Assembly (NCBI GenBank): GCA_016867725.1 | Contig: VGIX01000006.1 | Location: 1-64,000 of the forward strand | DNA: 64,000 nt | Source of the DNA: Candidatus Effluviviaceae Genus I sp. | Lineage (GTDB): Bacteria > Joyebacterota > Joyebacteria > Joyebacterales > Joyebacteraceae | Reading direction: 5' to 3' | Shown: positions 25,828 to 35,357 of the stretch, piece by piece | Layout of the letters: every line of letters begins with the position of its first letter | How positions within the stretch are numbered: position 1 is the first letter of the stretch | Translations under genes and position numbers: made by a program | The notes under the pieces: generated by a model | Told to the model about the DNA's origin: nothing | Databases searched by the model: none | Seen by the model: only the letters and a program-made list of their open reading frames with translations

Positions 25828-26970
25828 ATGGACTTCGCCCTCACCCAGGACCAGAAGATGGTCCGCGAGATGGTGCGCGAGTTCGCGACGAAGGAGCTCG
25901 AGCCCATCGCGGCGGAGATCGACGAGAGCCGGGAGTTCCCGACGGCGACGCTCAAGAAGATGGCCGGCCTGGGTCTCATGGGGGTGGTCATCCCCGAGAA
26001 GTACGGCGGCGCGGGGATGGACTTCACGACGCTCGCCATCATCTGCGAGGAGATCTCGCGGGTGTGCGCGTCGCACGGCGTCATCACGGCGGTGACGAAC
26101 TCGCTGTGCGCGTACCCGATCTACCACTTCGGCAACGAGGAGCAGCGCAAGAAGTACCTGCCCGACCTCTGCTCCGGGAAGGCGCTCGGCGCCATCGGCA
26201 TCACCGAGGCGAACGCGGGGTCGGACCCCGCCGGCATGGAGACCACGGCGGTCCTCAAGGGCGACCACTACGTCGTGAACGGCACGAAGGCGTGGATCAC
26301 GAACGGGCAGGCCGCGGGCACCTTCATCATCTTCGCCTACACCGACCCCGCGCAGCGCCACAAGGGCATGAGCGCGTTCATCGTCGGCAAGGACTTCCAG
26401 GGGTTCAGCGTGGGCAAGCACGAGAACCTCATGGGCATCCGGGCGACGGGCAACTGCGAGCTCATCATGGACGAGTGCGTCGTTCCGAAGGAGAACCTGC
26501 TCGGGAAGGAAGGCGACGGGTTCAAGATCCTGATGCACACGCTCGACACCTCCCGCATCGACATCGGCGCGCAGGGCGTCGGCATCTCGCAGGGCGCGCT
26601 CGACGCCTCGGTGAAGTACGCGAAGGAGCGCAAGCAGTTCGGCCAGCCCATCGGCGAGTTCGAGATGGTGCAGGACATGATCGCCCAGATGTCCGCGCTC
26701 ACCGACGCGGCGAGGCTTCTCACGTACCGCGCGGCCTGGATGAAGGACAGCGGGATCGAGCGGTACACGCGCGAGGCCGCCATCGCGAAGTACTACGCGG
26801 CCGAAGCGGTCGTCGCCGTCACGCGCATGGCCGTTCAGATCCACGGCGGCAACGGCTACTCGAAGGACTACCCGGTCGAGCGCATGTACCGGGACGCGAA
26901 GATCGTCGAGATCTACGAGGGCACGAGCCAGATCCAGAAGATCGTCATCGCGCGCGCGGCGCTCAAGTAG
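25828..26970 (+). CDS. Acyl-CoA dehydrogenase, short-chain (butyryl-CoA type)
   Basis: 380 residues, FAD enzyme oxidising acyl-CoA to trans-2-enoyl-CoA and passing electrons to ETF. Motifs: AIGITEANAGSDPAGM and VNGTKAWITNG for FAD/substrate binding, KERKQFGQPIGEFEMVQ, and the catalytic base Glu364 in IYEGTSQIQ, the MCAD/butyryl-type location. ATG at 25828 follows GAAGGGAG. It directly precedes hdrCB-etfBA-hdrA, so these proteins probably take its electrons. Closest known activity by overall pattern is butyryl-CoA dehydrogenase; exact chain length is inferred. Confidence 0.93.
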   Translation: MDFALTQDQKMVREMVREFATKELEPIAAEIDESREFPTATLKKMAGLGLMGVVIPEKYGGAGMDFTTLAIICEEISRVCASHGVITAVTNSLCAYPIYHFGNEEQRKKYLPDLCSGKALGAIGITEANAGSDPAGMETTAVLKGDHYVVNGTKAWITNGQAAGTFIIFAYTDPAQRHKGMSAFIVGKDFQGFSVGKHENLMGIRATGNCELIMDECVVPKENLLGKEGDGFKILMHTLDTSRIDIGAQGVGISQGALDASVKYAKERKQFGQPIGEFEMVQDMIAQMSALTDAARLLTYRAAWMKDSGIERYTREAAIAKYYAAEAVVAVTRMAVQIHGGNGYSKDYPVERMYRDAKIVEIYEGTSQIQKIVIARAALK

Positions 26971-26997
26971 AGGGCACGGAGCCCCCGGAAGAGGACG

Positions 26998-28122
26998 ATG
27001 GCCACTTCGCTTCAGGAGAGGTTCGAGCTGCTCGCCTGCATCCAGTGCGGGCGGTGCACGGCCGGCTGCCCGGTGTCGCGCCGCACGCACCTGAACGTCC
27101 GGAAGGTCGTGTACGAGGGGCTCACGGCGGTGGGCGCGAAGGACGCCTCCGGCCGCCCCGAGGCGTGGAACTGCACCACCTGCTCGAACTGCACCGAGCG
27201 GTGTCCGAAGGGCGTGAAGCCGATGGAGCTTCTCATCGGGCTCCGCTCGGCGGCGATCGAGAAGGGGAAGGCGCAGCCGACCATCCGCGACGCGCTCGAG
27301 AGCACGCTTAGGCACGGGAACCCGTGGGGCCGCATCCGCGACAAGCGCATGGAGTGGGCCGAGGGGCTCGACGTGCCTGTCCTGGACGACGGGGGGAAGG
27401 CGTCGCTCCTTCTCTACGTGGGGTGCACGCCCGCGTACGACCCGAGAGTGCAGGCCGTCGCGCGCGCCCTCGTCGCCGTGCTCAAGGCGGCCGGCGTCGA
27501 GTACGCGACGCTCGGGACCGCGGAGTCGTGCTGCGGGAGCGAGATCAAGCGCATGGGAGAGGAGGGGCTCTTCGAGCTCCTCGTCGAGGGCAACCGCGAG
27601 GCGTTCGCGAACGCGGGCGTCCGGACCATCATCGCCGCCTCGCCGCACTGCATGAACACGTTCAGGAACGAGTACGGCGAGCTCGGCATCGAGGTCCTGC
27701 ACTACTCGCAGTTCCTGGCGGGACTCCTCGACGACGGAAGGCTCACGCTCACCACGCCCCTCAAGGGCGTCGTGACCTACCACGATCCGTGCTTCCTCGG
27801 GAAGCACAACGACATCTTCGATGAGCCGCGCGCCGTCCTCGGGGCGATCCCGGGCATCGAGTTCGTCGAGATGGACCGCTCGCGCGAGCGCGCGCTCTGC
27901 TGCGAGGGCGGCGGCGGACGCATGTGGGTCGAGCCGGCGGAAGAGCGCGGCGAGCGTCTCGCGGACGTCCGCGTGAAGGACGCCGCGGCCCTCGGCGCCG
28001 CGCGCATCGTCACGGCCTGCCCGTTCTGTCTCAAGACGCTCGACGACGCGGTGAAGACGAGCGGCAACGAGGGCAGGATCGAAGCGGTCGACCTGGCGGA
28101 GCTCGTGGCGCTGGCGCTCTAG
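26998..28122 (+). CDS. HdrCB-like Fe-S/CCG-domain oxidoreductase (soluble)
   Basis: 374 residues. N-terminal ferredoxin part with two 4Fe-4S motifs (CIQCGRCTAGCPVS and CTTCSNCTERCPKG) corresponds to HdrC; two CCG domains follow, corresponding to HdrB. CCG domain 1 (~residues 135-225) has CCGSEIK but SPHC instead of C-x-x-C at its end; domain 2 (~255-365) is complete: DPCFLGKH, CCEGGGGRMW, CPFC. In methanogens HdrB carries the disulfide-reducing clusters. No membrane segment is present, unlike the ETF-linked membrane homologue of many bacteria. Between an acyl-CoA dehydrogenase and etfBA, it is likely an electron partner of ETF. Confidence 0.9.
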   Translation: MATSLQERFELLACIQCGRCTAGCPVSRRTHLNVRKVVYEGLTAVGAKDASGRPEAWNCTTCSNCTERCPKGVKPMELLIGLRSAAIEKGKAQPTIRDALESTLRHGNPWGRIRDKRMEWAEGLDVPVLDDGGKASLLLYVGCTPAYDPRVQAVARALVAVLKAAGVEYATLGTAESCCGSEIKRMGEEGLFELLVEGNREAFANAGVRTIIAASPHCMNTFRNEYGELGIEVLHYSQFLAGLLDDGRLTLTTPLKGVVTYHDPCFLGKHNDIFDEPRAVLGAIPGIEFVEMDRSRERALCCEGGGGRMWVEPAEERGERLADVRVKDAAALGAARIVTACPFCLKTLDDAVKTSGNEGRIEAVDLAELVALAL

Positions 28123-28186
28123 AGGAGCGGCGTGCCCCGGCCGCGGCCCTCGGACGGCGGGGCGCTCACGAAGGAACGGAGAACGC

Positions 28187-28975
28187 ATGAACATCGTCGT
28201 GTGTGTGAAGCAGGTGCCCGAGACGGCCGAGGCCGACCTCAAGCTCGCCGCGGACGGCAGGGACATCGCGCGGCAGGGGCTCCCCCTCCAAATCAACGAG
28301 CCCGACAACTACGCGCTCGAGCAGGCGCTGCTCCTCACCGAGGAGCACGGGGGCCAGGTCACCGTCGTGACGCTCGGGCCGCCGTCGTCCGACGAAGTTC
28401 TCCGCATGGGCATGGCCAAAGGCGCCGCCGAGGCCGCGCGGCTTTCCGACGACGCGTTCGCCGGCGGCGACGCCGTGGCGACTGCGACGGCGCTCGCGGC
28501 CGCCGTCCGGGGACTCCGGTTTGACCTCGTCCTCACGGGGTGCATGTCGTCGGACGACGGCCACACGCAGGTCGGCGTCGCGCTCGCGGAGCTTCTGGGC
28601 GTCCCGCACGCGACCTACGTCGTCCAGATGGAGATGAACGACGGCGAGGTCACGGTCGGCCGCGAGCTCGAGGGCGGCATCGTCGAGCGCGTGAAGATGA
28701 AGCTCCCGTGCCTCCTCGGGATCCAGACCGGCATCAACGAGCCGCGGTACGCGTCCATCATGGGCATCGCGAAGGCGTCGAAGCGTCCCATCGCGCTCAA
28801 GGTCGCCGCGGACCTCGGCTTGGACGCGGGCGCCGTCGGCGAGAGGGGCTCGCGCACGCGGGTCGTGAAGCTCGCGTACGTGCCCGCGGGCGAGGCGGCC
28901 GAGATGATCGGCGGGACCGTGCCCGAGGCGTCGGCGAAACTGGCGGGCATCCTCAAGGAGAAAGGCCTCGTCTAG
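28187..28975 (+). CDS. etfB: Electron transfer flavoprotein beta subunit
   Basis: 262 residues, FixA/EtfB family. It binds AMP or a second FAD and docks on acyl-CoA dehydrogenases. Features: VCVKQVPETAEADL at the N-terminus, INEPDNYALEQALLL, VVTLGPPSSDEVLRMGMAKG, and the ETF recognition-loop region LPCLLGIQTGINEPRYASIM. The next gene starts one base after the TAG stop, giving strict pairing with etfA. Whether this ETF bifurcates electrons cannot be told from the motifs seen here. Confidence 0.95.
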   Translation: MNIVVCVKQVPETAEADLKLAADGRDIARQGLPLQINEPDNYALEQALLLTEEHGGQVTVVTLGPPSSDEVLRMGMAKGAAEAARLSDDAFAGGDAVATATALAAAVRGLRFDLVLTGCMSSDDGHTQVGVALAELLGVPHATYVVQMEMNDGEVTVGRELEGGIVERVKMKLPCLLGIQTGINEPRYASIMGIAKASKRPIALKVAADLGLDAGAVGERGSRTRVVKLAYVPAGEAAEMIGGTVPEASAKLAGILKEKGLV

Positions 28976-29950
28976 ATGAACGAGATCCTCGTTCTCGCCG
29001 AGCACAGGCGCGGCGAGCTGCGCGACGTCACCCTCGAGATGCTGGGGAAGGCCAGGGCGCTCGGCGACGCGTCCGGCCGCAAGGTCGCGGCGCTGCTTCT
29101 CGGCTCCGGCGTCGGCGCGTTCGCCGACGCCCTCAAGGACCACGCCGACGTCGTCCTCGTGCGCGACCATCCCGCGCTCGCGAACTTCAACTCTGCGGTC
29201 TACCAGCCGGTGCTCGCGGGCGTCCTCGGGGAGCGGAAGCCGGACCTTGCGATGATCGGCCACACCGCGTTCGGCGTGGACCTCGCCCCGAGCCTCGCGG
29301 TCGCGCTCGGCCTTCCGCTCGCCAGCGACTGCGTGGACATCGCGTGCGACGGCGCCTCGTTCACGGCGACGCGCCAGGTCTATCAGGGCAAGATCAACGC
29401 GACGGTCGCGTTCGCCGACGCGCCCACGACGCTCGTGACCGTCCGGGCGTCCGCGTTCCCCGCCGAGACGGCGTCGCGCGGCGGCGTCGTGACCGAGCTT
29501 GCGACGGCCGTGCCGGACGAGCCCGCCTCGAGGAGGTTCCTCGAGTACGTCGAGGCGGCCACCGGGGGCGTGGACATCGCGAAGGCCGACGTCCTCGTCG
29601 CCGTGGGCCGCGGCCTGCGGGAGCGCGAGAACATGCCGATCGTCGAGGAGCTCGCCGCCGCGCTCGGCGGCGTCGTCGCGTGCTCGCGGCCCGTCGTGGA
29701 CGCGGGCTGGCTCGGGAAGGACCGGCAGGTCGGCTCGTCGGGCAAGACCGTCAAGCCCAAGCTGTACATCGCGGTCGGGATCAGCGGCCAGTTCCAGCAC
29801 ATCAGTGGAATGAAGTCCGCCGAGACGGTCATCGCGATCAACAAGGACCCCAGGGCGCCCATCTTCTCGGCGGCCGACTACGGCATCGTCGGCGACCTCC
29901 TGAAGATCGTGCCGGCGCTCACCGAGAAGGTCAGGGAGCTCAAGGCGTAG
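28976..29950 (+). CDS. etfA: Electron transfer flavoprotein alpha subunit
   Basis: 324 residues, FixB/EtfA family. C-terminal FAD-binding domain: SRPVVDAGWLGKDRQVGSSG, KPKLYIAVGISGQFQHISGM, IAINKDPRAPIFSAADYGIV, with the conserved D-Y-G. N-terminal domain starts EILVLAEHRRGELRDVTLEM. The alpha/beta dimer receives electrons from the acyl-CoA dehydrogenases of this region. It is immediately followed by an HdrA-like gene, so onward transfer to an Hdr-type complex rather than ETF:quinone oxidoreductase is suggested. Confidence 0.95.
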   Translation: MNEILVLAEHRRGELRDVTLEMLGKARALGDASGRKVAALLLGSGVGAFADALKDHADVVLVRDHPALANFNSAVYQPVLAGVLGERKPDLAMIGHTAFGVDLAPSLAVALGLPLASDCVDIACDGASFTATRQVYQGKINATVAFADAPTTLVTVRASAFPAETASRGGVVTELATAVPDEPASRRFLEYVEAATGGVDIAKADVLVAVGRGLRERENMPIVEELAAALGGVVACSRPVVDAGWLGKDRQVGSSGKTVKPKLYIAVGISGQFQHISGMKSAETVIAINKDPRAPIFSAADYGIVGDLLKIVPALTEKVRELKA

Positions 29951-29987
29951 CGGGGCTGCGCGGTTACCTCCATCCCAGAGGGAGAGC

Positions 29988-31979
29988 GTGGACCGGGACA
30001 AGACGACTCGAGACGCCGGCAAGGTCAGACTGGGTGTCTACATCTGCCACTGCGGCGTCAACATCGCGAGGACGGTGGACGTCAAGGCCGTCGCGAAGGC
30101 GGCCGCGTCGTTCCCGGGCGTGGCGGTCGCGAAGACCTACGCCTACATGTGCTCCGACCCGGGGCAGTCGCTCATCAAGGCCCACATCAGGGAGCACCGG
30201 CTCACCGGCGTGGTCGTGGCGGCCTGCTCGCCGAGGATGCACGAGCCCACCTTCCGCGCGGCGCTGGCCGAGGCCGGCGTGAACCCGTACCTCCTCGACA
30301 TGGCGAACATCCGCGAGCAGTGCTCGTGGATCCACGACGACGGAGCCGAGGCAACCGTCAAGGCGACCGACCTCGTGCGCGCCGCCGTCGCCCGCGCCGG
30401 GCACCTCGCCGGGCTCAGCACGCGCGAGGTTCCCGTGACCCCGGCGGCGCTCGTCGTCGGCGCCGGCATCTCGGGCATCCAGGCGGCGCTCGACATCGCG
30501 GAGTCCGGGTACCGGGTCTATCTCGTCGAGCAGTCGCCCTCGATCGGCGGGCACATGGCGCAGCTCGACAAGACCTTCCCGACGCTCGACTGCTCCGCCT
30601 GCATCCTCACGCCGAAGATGGTGGACGCCGCGCGGCACCCGAAGATCGAGCTTCTGACCTACAGCGTCATCGAGGACGTCTCGGGATACGTTGGCAACTT
30701 CACCGTGAGAGTCCGGAAGCGCGCGCGCTACGTCGACCCGGACGAGTGCACCGCGTGCGGCGACTGCACGAAGGTCTGCCCCGTGGCCGTGCCGAACGAG
30801 TTCGACGAGGGGCTCGGAACGAGGAAGGCGATCTACCAGCCGTTCCCGCAGGCGGTCCCCGCGGCGTTTGTGCTCGACATGGACCAGTGCCTCGGGAACA
30901 ACCCCATCGCGTGCGGCAGGTGTCGCAAGGCCTGCAGCAGGAAGTGCATCGACTACGACGACAAGGACGAGATCGTTGAGGTCAAGGTCGGCACGATCGT
31001 GGTGGCCACGGGCATGGACGTGTTCGACGCCGCGACGCTTCCGCAGCTCGGGTACGGGCGGTACGAGGACGTCCTCACGTCCCTCGAGTTCGAGCGGCTC
31101 GTCTGCGCGTCGGGCCCGACGGCCGGCGCCGTCACACGGGTCTCGCGGCCCGAGCCGCCGAAGTCGGTCGTGTTCATCCAGTGCGTCGGCTCGAGGGACG
31201 AGAAGGTCGGGAACCCCTACTGCTCGCGGATCTGCTGCATGTACACGGCGAAGCAGGCGCACCTCGTCCGCGAGAAGCTGCCCAATGCGAAGATCACGGT
31301 CTTCTACATGGACGTCCGCGCGTTCGGCAAGGGCTTCGAGGAGTTCTACGACCGCGTGCGGAAGGAGAACGTCCTCTACGTGCGCGGGAGCGTCTCCGAG
31401 ATCTACCGCCGCGGCGACCGGCTCGTCGTGCTCGGCGAGGACACGCTCGTGGGCGAGCCGGTGGAGGTCGAGGCCGATCTCGTCGTCCTCGCCGTCGGGC
31501 TCACCCCGCGGCCGGAGACCGCCGACGTCGTGAAGCTCCTCAAGCTCTCCCGCTCGTCGGACGGGTTCCTCATGGAGGCGCACCCGAAGCTCCGGCCGGT
31601 GGACACCTCGATCGACGGCGTGTTCCTCGCGGGATGCTGCCAGGGGCCGAAGGACATCCCGGACGCGGTCGCCCAGGCGAAGGCCGCGGCGTCCTCCGCG
31701 ATCGCCCCGATGGCGCGCGGCAGCGTGACCGCCGAGGCGCTCACCGCGGTCATCGACGAGGACCTCTGCTCCGGATGCCGCGTGTGCGTGGGCGTCTGCC
31801 CGTACGGCGCGCTCGCGTTCGATCCGATGGACAAGGTGTCCAAGGTCAACGAGGCGCTGTGCAAAGGCTGCGGGACCTGCGCGGCCGCGTGCCCGTCCGG
31901 CAGCATCGCCATGGGTCACTTCACCTCGGACCAGCTGCTGGCGCAGGTCGTGGCGCTCATCGGAGAACGCAATGGCTGA
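29988..31979 (+). CDS. HdrA-like flavin/iron-sulfur protein
   Basis: 663 residues from a GTG behind AGGGAG. It has the layout of methanogen HdrA: N-terminal domain with [13 protein letters not shown], an FAD Rossmann motif [20 protein letters not shown] (~residues 152-171), the HdrA-specific cluster segment [11 protein letters not shown] (~198-208), 4Fe-4S motifs [13 protein letters not shown] and [12 protein letters not shown], the second flavin half ([14 protein letters not shown]), and C-terminal ferredoxin [14 protein letters not shown] plus [14 protein letters not shown]. HdrA is the site of flavin-based electron bifurcation in Hdr complexes. Next to etfBA and hdrCB it points to an ETF-Hdr module; the MvhD-like protein at 58.6 kb could dock to it. 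Confidence 0.92.
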   Translation: MDRDKTTRDAGKVRLGVYICHCGVNIARTVDVKAVAKAAASFPGVAVAKTYAYMCSDPGQSLIKAHIREHRLTGVVVAACSPRMHEPTFRAALAEAGVNPYLLDMANIREQCSWIHDDGAEATVKATDLVRAAVARAGHLAGLSTREVPVTPAALVVGAGISGIQAALDIAESGYRVYLVEQSPSIGGHMAQLDKTFPTLDCSACILTPKMVDAARHPKIELLTYSVIEDVSGYVGNFTVRVRKRARYVDPDECTACGDCTKVCPVAVPNEFDEGLGTRKAIYQPFPQAVPAAFVLDMDQCLGNNPIACGRCRKACSRKCIDYDDKDEIVEVKVGTIVVATGMDVFDAATLPQLGYGRYEDVLTSLEFERLVCASGPTAGAVTRVSRPEPPKSVVFIQCVGSRDEKVGNPYCSRICCMYTAKQAHLVREKLPNAKITVFYMDVRAFGKGFEEFYDRVRKENVLYVRGSVSEIYRRGDRLVVLGEDTLVGEPVEVEADLVVLAVGLTPRPETADVVKLLKLSRSSDGFLMEAHPKLRPVDTSIDGVFLAGCCQGPKDIPDAVAQAKAAASSAIAPMARGSVTAEALTAVIDEDLCSGCRVCVGVCPYGALAFDPMDKVSKVNEALCKGCGTCAAACPSGSIAMGHFTSDQLLAQVVALIGERNG

Positions 31980-33678
31980 CGCTGGGAGGAAGAGGGCGAA
32001 GGGCGACGCGTCCGCGGCGCCCGGCGCGACAGAGAAGGCGGCGGCGCGGAAAGCCTGGGAGGACGCGATGGCGTCCTCGAAGCGGAGGGACGCCGCGTTC
32101 GAGTCCGTCTCGGGCGAGGAGGTCGCGCCGCTCTACACGCCGGACGACCTCGCGGGCCTCGACTACCAGCGCGACCTCGGCTATCCGGGCGAGTTCCCGT
32201 ACACGCGCGGCGTGCGGCACAACATGTACCGGGGGCGCCTCTGGACGATGAGGCAGTTCTCCGGGTTCGGCGCGCCCGAGGACTCGAACCGGCGGTACAA
32301 GTTCCTGCTCGCGCACGGCCAGACCGGGCTGTCGGTCGCGTTCGACCTCCCGACCATCATGGGCTACGACTCCGACCACGAGCGCGCCGAGGGCGAGGTC
32401 GGCGTGTGCGGCGTCGCCATCGACACACTGCGCGACATGGAGACGCTCTTCGACGGCATCCCGCTCGACAAGGTCAGCACCTCGATGACCATCAACGCGC
32501 CGGCGGCGGTGCTCCTCTCGATGTACATCTGCGTCGGCGAGAAGCAGGGCGTCGCCTCCACCGCGCTGCGCGGGACCATCCAGAACGACCTCCTCAAGGA
32601 GTACATCGCGCAGAAGAGCTGGATCTTCCCGCCGCGGCCGTCGCTCCGCATCATCACCGACATCATGTCGTACTGCGCGCGCGAGGTGCCGCAGTGGAAC
32701 ACGATCTCGATCTCGGGCTACCACATCCGCGAGGCCGGCTCGACCGCGCTCCAGGAGCTCGCGTTCACGCTCGCCGACGGGTTCGCCTACGTGGAGGCGG
32801 GCATCGCCGCGGGGATGGACGTGGACGAGTTCGCGCCGCGCCTGTCGTACTTCTTCAACTCCCACATGGACTTCTTCGAGGAGATCGCGAAGTTCCGCGC
32901 GGCGCGACGGATCTGGGCGCGCGGCATGCGCGAGAAGTACGGCGCGAAAGACCCGCGCTCGTGGCTCCTCCGGTTCCACACGCAGACGGCCGGGTGCAGC
33001 CTCACGGCGCAGCAGCCGTTCAACAACATCGTCCGCACGGCGCTCGAGGCGCTGGCCGGCGTGCTCGGCGGGACGCAGAGCCTCCACACGAACTCGATGG
33101 ACGAGACGCTCGCGCTTCCGTCGGAGCAGGCGGTGCACGTCGCGCTCCGCACGCAGCAGGTCATCGCGCACGAGTCGGGCGTGCCGAACGTGACGGATCC
33201 TCTGGGCGGCTCGTACTACGTCGAGGCGCTCACCGATCGGATGGAGAAGGGCTGCCTCGAGTACTTCGAGAAGATCGACGCGCTCGGCGGCGTCGTGGCG
33301 GCGATCGAGAGGGGCTTCTTCCAGCGCGAGATCGCGCGGGCCGCGTTCCAGTACCAGCGCGCGCTCGAGGAGAGGCGGCGGATCGTCGTCGGCGTCAACG
33401 ACCTCGTGGACGAGGGCGAGGAGGTGAAGATCGACCTTCTCAAGATCGGGCCCGAGGTGGCGGAGCGTCAGAAGCGCGCGCTCGCGGCGGTGAAGCAGGA
33501 GCGCAGCGCCTCGGCGGTCGAGAGCGCGCTCGCGGGGCTCCGGTCGGCCGCGACGGGCAGCGACAACCTCATGCCGCACTTCCTCGCGTGCTGCCGCGCG
33601 TACGCGACCGAAGGCGAGATGATCGGCGTGCTGCGCGAGGTCTTCGGCGAGTACCGCGAGCCGCCGACCTACTGGTAG
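31972..33678 (+). CDS. icmA: Adenosylcobalamin-dependent acyl-CoA mutase large subunit, isobutyryl-CoA-mutase-type active site
   Basis: 568 residues, the TIM-barrel subunit without the B12 domain. Residues that separate family members: Phe96 (TMRQFSGFG) and Gln214 ([13 protein letters not shown]) occupy the Tyr89 and Arg207 positions of methylmalonyl-CoA mutase, exactly as in IcmA (Phe80/Gln198, same 118-residue spacing). The general acid His251 ([10 protein letters not shown]) is kept. This predicts isobutyryl-CoA/n-butyryl-CoA interconversion, linking valine breakdown to butyryl-CoA oxidation. Its ATG overlaps the hdrA end by 8 nt, and the B12-binding subunit follows after 58 bp. Function inferred from two diagnostic residues. 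Confidence 0.88.
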   Translation: MADAGRKRAKGDASAAPGATEKAAARKAWEDAMASSKRRDAAFESVSGEEVAPLYTPDDLAGLDYQRDLGYPGEFPYTRGVRHNMYRGRLWTMRQFSGFGAPEDSNRRYKFLLAHGQTGLSVAFDLPTIMGYDSDHERAEGEVGVCGVAIDTLRDMETLFDGIPLDKVSTSMTINAPAAVLLSMYICVGEKQGVASTALRGTIQNDLLKEYIAQKSWIFPPRPSLRIITDIMSYCAREVPQWNTISISGYHIREAGSTALQELAFTLADGFAYVEAGIAAGMDVDEFAPRLSYFFNSHMDFFEEIAKFRAARRIWARGMREKYGAKDPRSWLLRFHTQTAGCSLTAQQPFNNIVRTALEALAGVLGGTQSLHTNSMDETLALPSEQAVHVALRTQQVIAHESGVPNVTDPLGGSYYVEALTDRMEKGCLEYFEKIDALGGVVAAIERGFFQREIARAAFQYQRALEERRRIVVGVNDLVDEGEEVKIDLLKIGPEVAERQKRALAAVKQERSASAVESALAGLRSAATGSDNLMPHFLACCRAYATEGEMIGVLREVFGEYREPPTYW

Positions 33679-33736
33679 CGCCCGGGACCGATCGCCGCGG
33701 CCGGGGTCGGCCGGCGGCGCAGGGAGACGACAGGCC

Positions 33737-34147
33737 ATGGCAGACAGGATCAGAGTGCTGGTCGCCAAGCCCGGGCTCGACGGGCACGACCGCGGCGCGA
33801 AGGTCGTCGCGAGCGCGCTGCGCGACGCCGGGATGGAGGTCATCTACACCGGCCTTCACCAGACGCCCGAGATGATCGTGAACGCCGCCGTCCAGGAGGA
33901 CGTGGACGTGGTCGCCATGAGCATCCTCTCGGGGGCGCACATGACCATGTTCCCGCGCGTGCTCGAGCTCCTCAGGGAGAAGGGCGCCGACGACGTCGTG
34001 CTCACCGGCGGCGGCATCATCCCGAAGGAGGACATGGAGACGCTCGAGGGGCAGGGCGTCGACCGCCTGTTCGGTCCCGGCACGGACACGCGGGACATTG
34101 CGGCGTACATCCGCGAGGCGGTGGCGAAGAAGCGGGGTGGGAGGTAG
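33737..34147 (+). CDS. B12-binding small subunit of acyl-CoA mutase
   Basis: 136 residues, flavodoxin-like cobalamin-binding domain as in the C-terminus of methylmalonyl-CoA mutase. The base-off/His-on motif D-x-H-x-x-G is Asp15-His17-Gly20 in [19 protein letters not shown] and [13 protein letters not shown] complete the cobalamin pocket. It lies directly after the isobutyryl-type large subunit. It is the only stand-alone B12 subunit in the window, so it may also serve the second large subunit at 39.9 kb. Confidence 0.95.
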   Translation: MADRIRVLVAKPGLDGHDRGAKVVASALRDAGMEVIYTGLHQTPEMIVNAAVQEDVDVVAMSILSGAHMTMFPRVLELLREKGADDVVLTGGGIIPKEDMETLEGQGVDRLFGPGTDTRDIAAYIREAVAKKRGGR

Positions 34148-34156
34148 GAGGAGCGC

Positions 34157-35308
34157 GTGTTCGACGTCTCCGACGCGCAGAAGAGCGTGAGGGCGTGGGC
34201 GAGGGAGTTCGCGGAGCGCGAGGTCGCGCCGAGGGCGGCCGCCATGGACGCCGCGGGCGAGTTCCCGCGCGAGCTCGTCGGCCTCATGTTCGACGCCGGC
34301 CTCATGGGCATGCTCGTGCCGGCCGCCCACGGGGGCCGCGGCGCGCGGACGCTGGAGTACGCGACGGCGGTCGAGGAGCTCGCGCGCGCCGACGCAAGCA
34401 CGGCGCTCGTCATGTGCATCCACAGCTCGCTCGTGACCGCGCTCCTCGCGGAGTTCGCGTCGGACGCGATCAAGGCGCGGTGGCTCGGGCGGCTCGCGAC
34501 GCGGTCGGTCGGCGCGTTCGCGCTCACCGAGGACGATCCGTCGTCGCCGACGCGGGCCGAGGAGCGCGACGGCGGCTTCGTCGTCACCGGGTCGAAGAGC
34601 TACATCACGAACGGGCCGATCGCCGACGTGGTTCTCGTGTTCGCGGTGACGGGCCGCATCGAGACCGAGAAGGACGGGAAGAGGGTCTCGCGCGACGAGG
34701 TGAGCGCGTTCCTCGTGGACGGCGGCGCCACCGGTCTTTCGCGGTCGAGCGTCGGCCCGAAGCTCGGGCTTTCCGCCGCGCCCGTCGGGCGCCTGCGCTT
34801 CGACGGCGTGCGGGTGCCCGCCGACCGCATGGTCGGCGGGCGCGGCGCGGGGTTCGCCATGGCGATGAAGGCGCTCGACGGGGGCCGCATCGCGGCCGCG
34901 GCGATGGGCGTGGGCATCGCACAGGCCGCTCTGGACGGCGCGAAGGCGTACGCGAAGGCGCGAGTGACGCAGGGGCAGCCCATCGCGAAGCACCAGGCGG
35001 TCCAGTTCATGATCGCCGAGGCGGCGACCAGGCTCGAGGCCGCGCGGGCGCTTGCGTACCACGCGGCGCTCGCGGCCGACCGCGGTGACGCGGCGGTCAC
35101 CGAGCTTGCGGCCCAGGCGAAGCTCTTCGCCTCCGAGGCCGCGTCGTTCGCGGCGTCGCGGTGCCTGCAGGTGCACGGCGGCGCCGGCGTCGTCCGCGGG
35201 CTCCACGCGGCGGAGCGCTGCTTCCGCGACGCCCGCGTCCTCGAGATCATCGAGGGCACCTCGGAGATCCAGAAGCTCGTCGTGGCGGGGCACGAGCTCC
35301 GGCGTTGA
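34157..35308 (+). CDS. Acyl-CoA dehydrogenase
   Basis: 383 residues from a GTG behind TAGGAGGAG. Acyl-CoA dehydrogenase fold with VTGSKSYITNGPIADVVLVF, RVTQGQPIAKHQAVQ, LQVHGGAGVVRG and the catalytic Glu366 in IIEGTSEIQ at the butyryl/MCAD position. The usual ALTEPxAGSD region reads ALTEDDPSSPTRAE, an unusual substitution next to the FAD, so substrate or oxidant preference may differ. It follows the mutase pair and may act on 2-methyl-branched or butyryl substrates; specificity cannot be set. Confidence 0.88.
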   Translation: MFDVSDAQKSVRAWAREFAEREVAPRAAAMDAAGEFPRELVGLMFDAGLMGMLVPAAHGGRGARTLEYATAVEELARADASTALVMCIHSSLVTALLAEFASDAIKARWLGRLATRSVGAFALTEDDPSSPTRAEERDGGFVVTGSKSYITNGPIADVVLVFAVTGRIETEKDGKRVSRDEVSAFLVDGGATGLSRSSVGPKLGLSAAPVGRLRFDGVRVPADRMVGGRGAGFAMAMKALDGGRIAAAAMGVGIAQAALDGAKAYAKARVTQGQPIAKHQAVQFMIAEAATRLEAARALAYHAALAADRGDAAVTELAAQAKLFASEAASFAASRCLQVHGGAGVVRGLHAAERCFRDARVLEIIEGTSEIQKLVVAGHELRR

Positions 35309-35357
35309 TCGGCAGGCCGCCGGGGTCGCGTCCCGGCGCGCGGCGTGGAGGGCGACG

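Noticed and set aside
24814-28308. Very long open frame on the minus strand (over 1,100 codons) opposite meaB, the dehydrogenase and hdrCB
   Set aside because: It is Arg/His/Asp-rich with no family match and lies opposite real genes with strong G/C third positions; such antisense frames arise from GC bias. The same applies to the long minus frames at 5738-8254 and 60837-63788.
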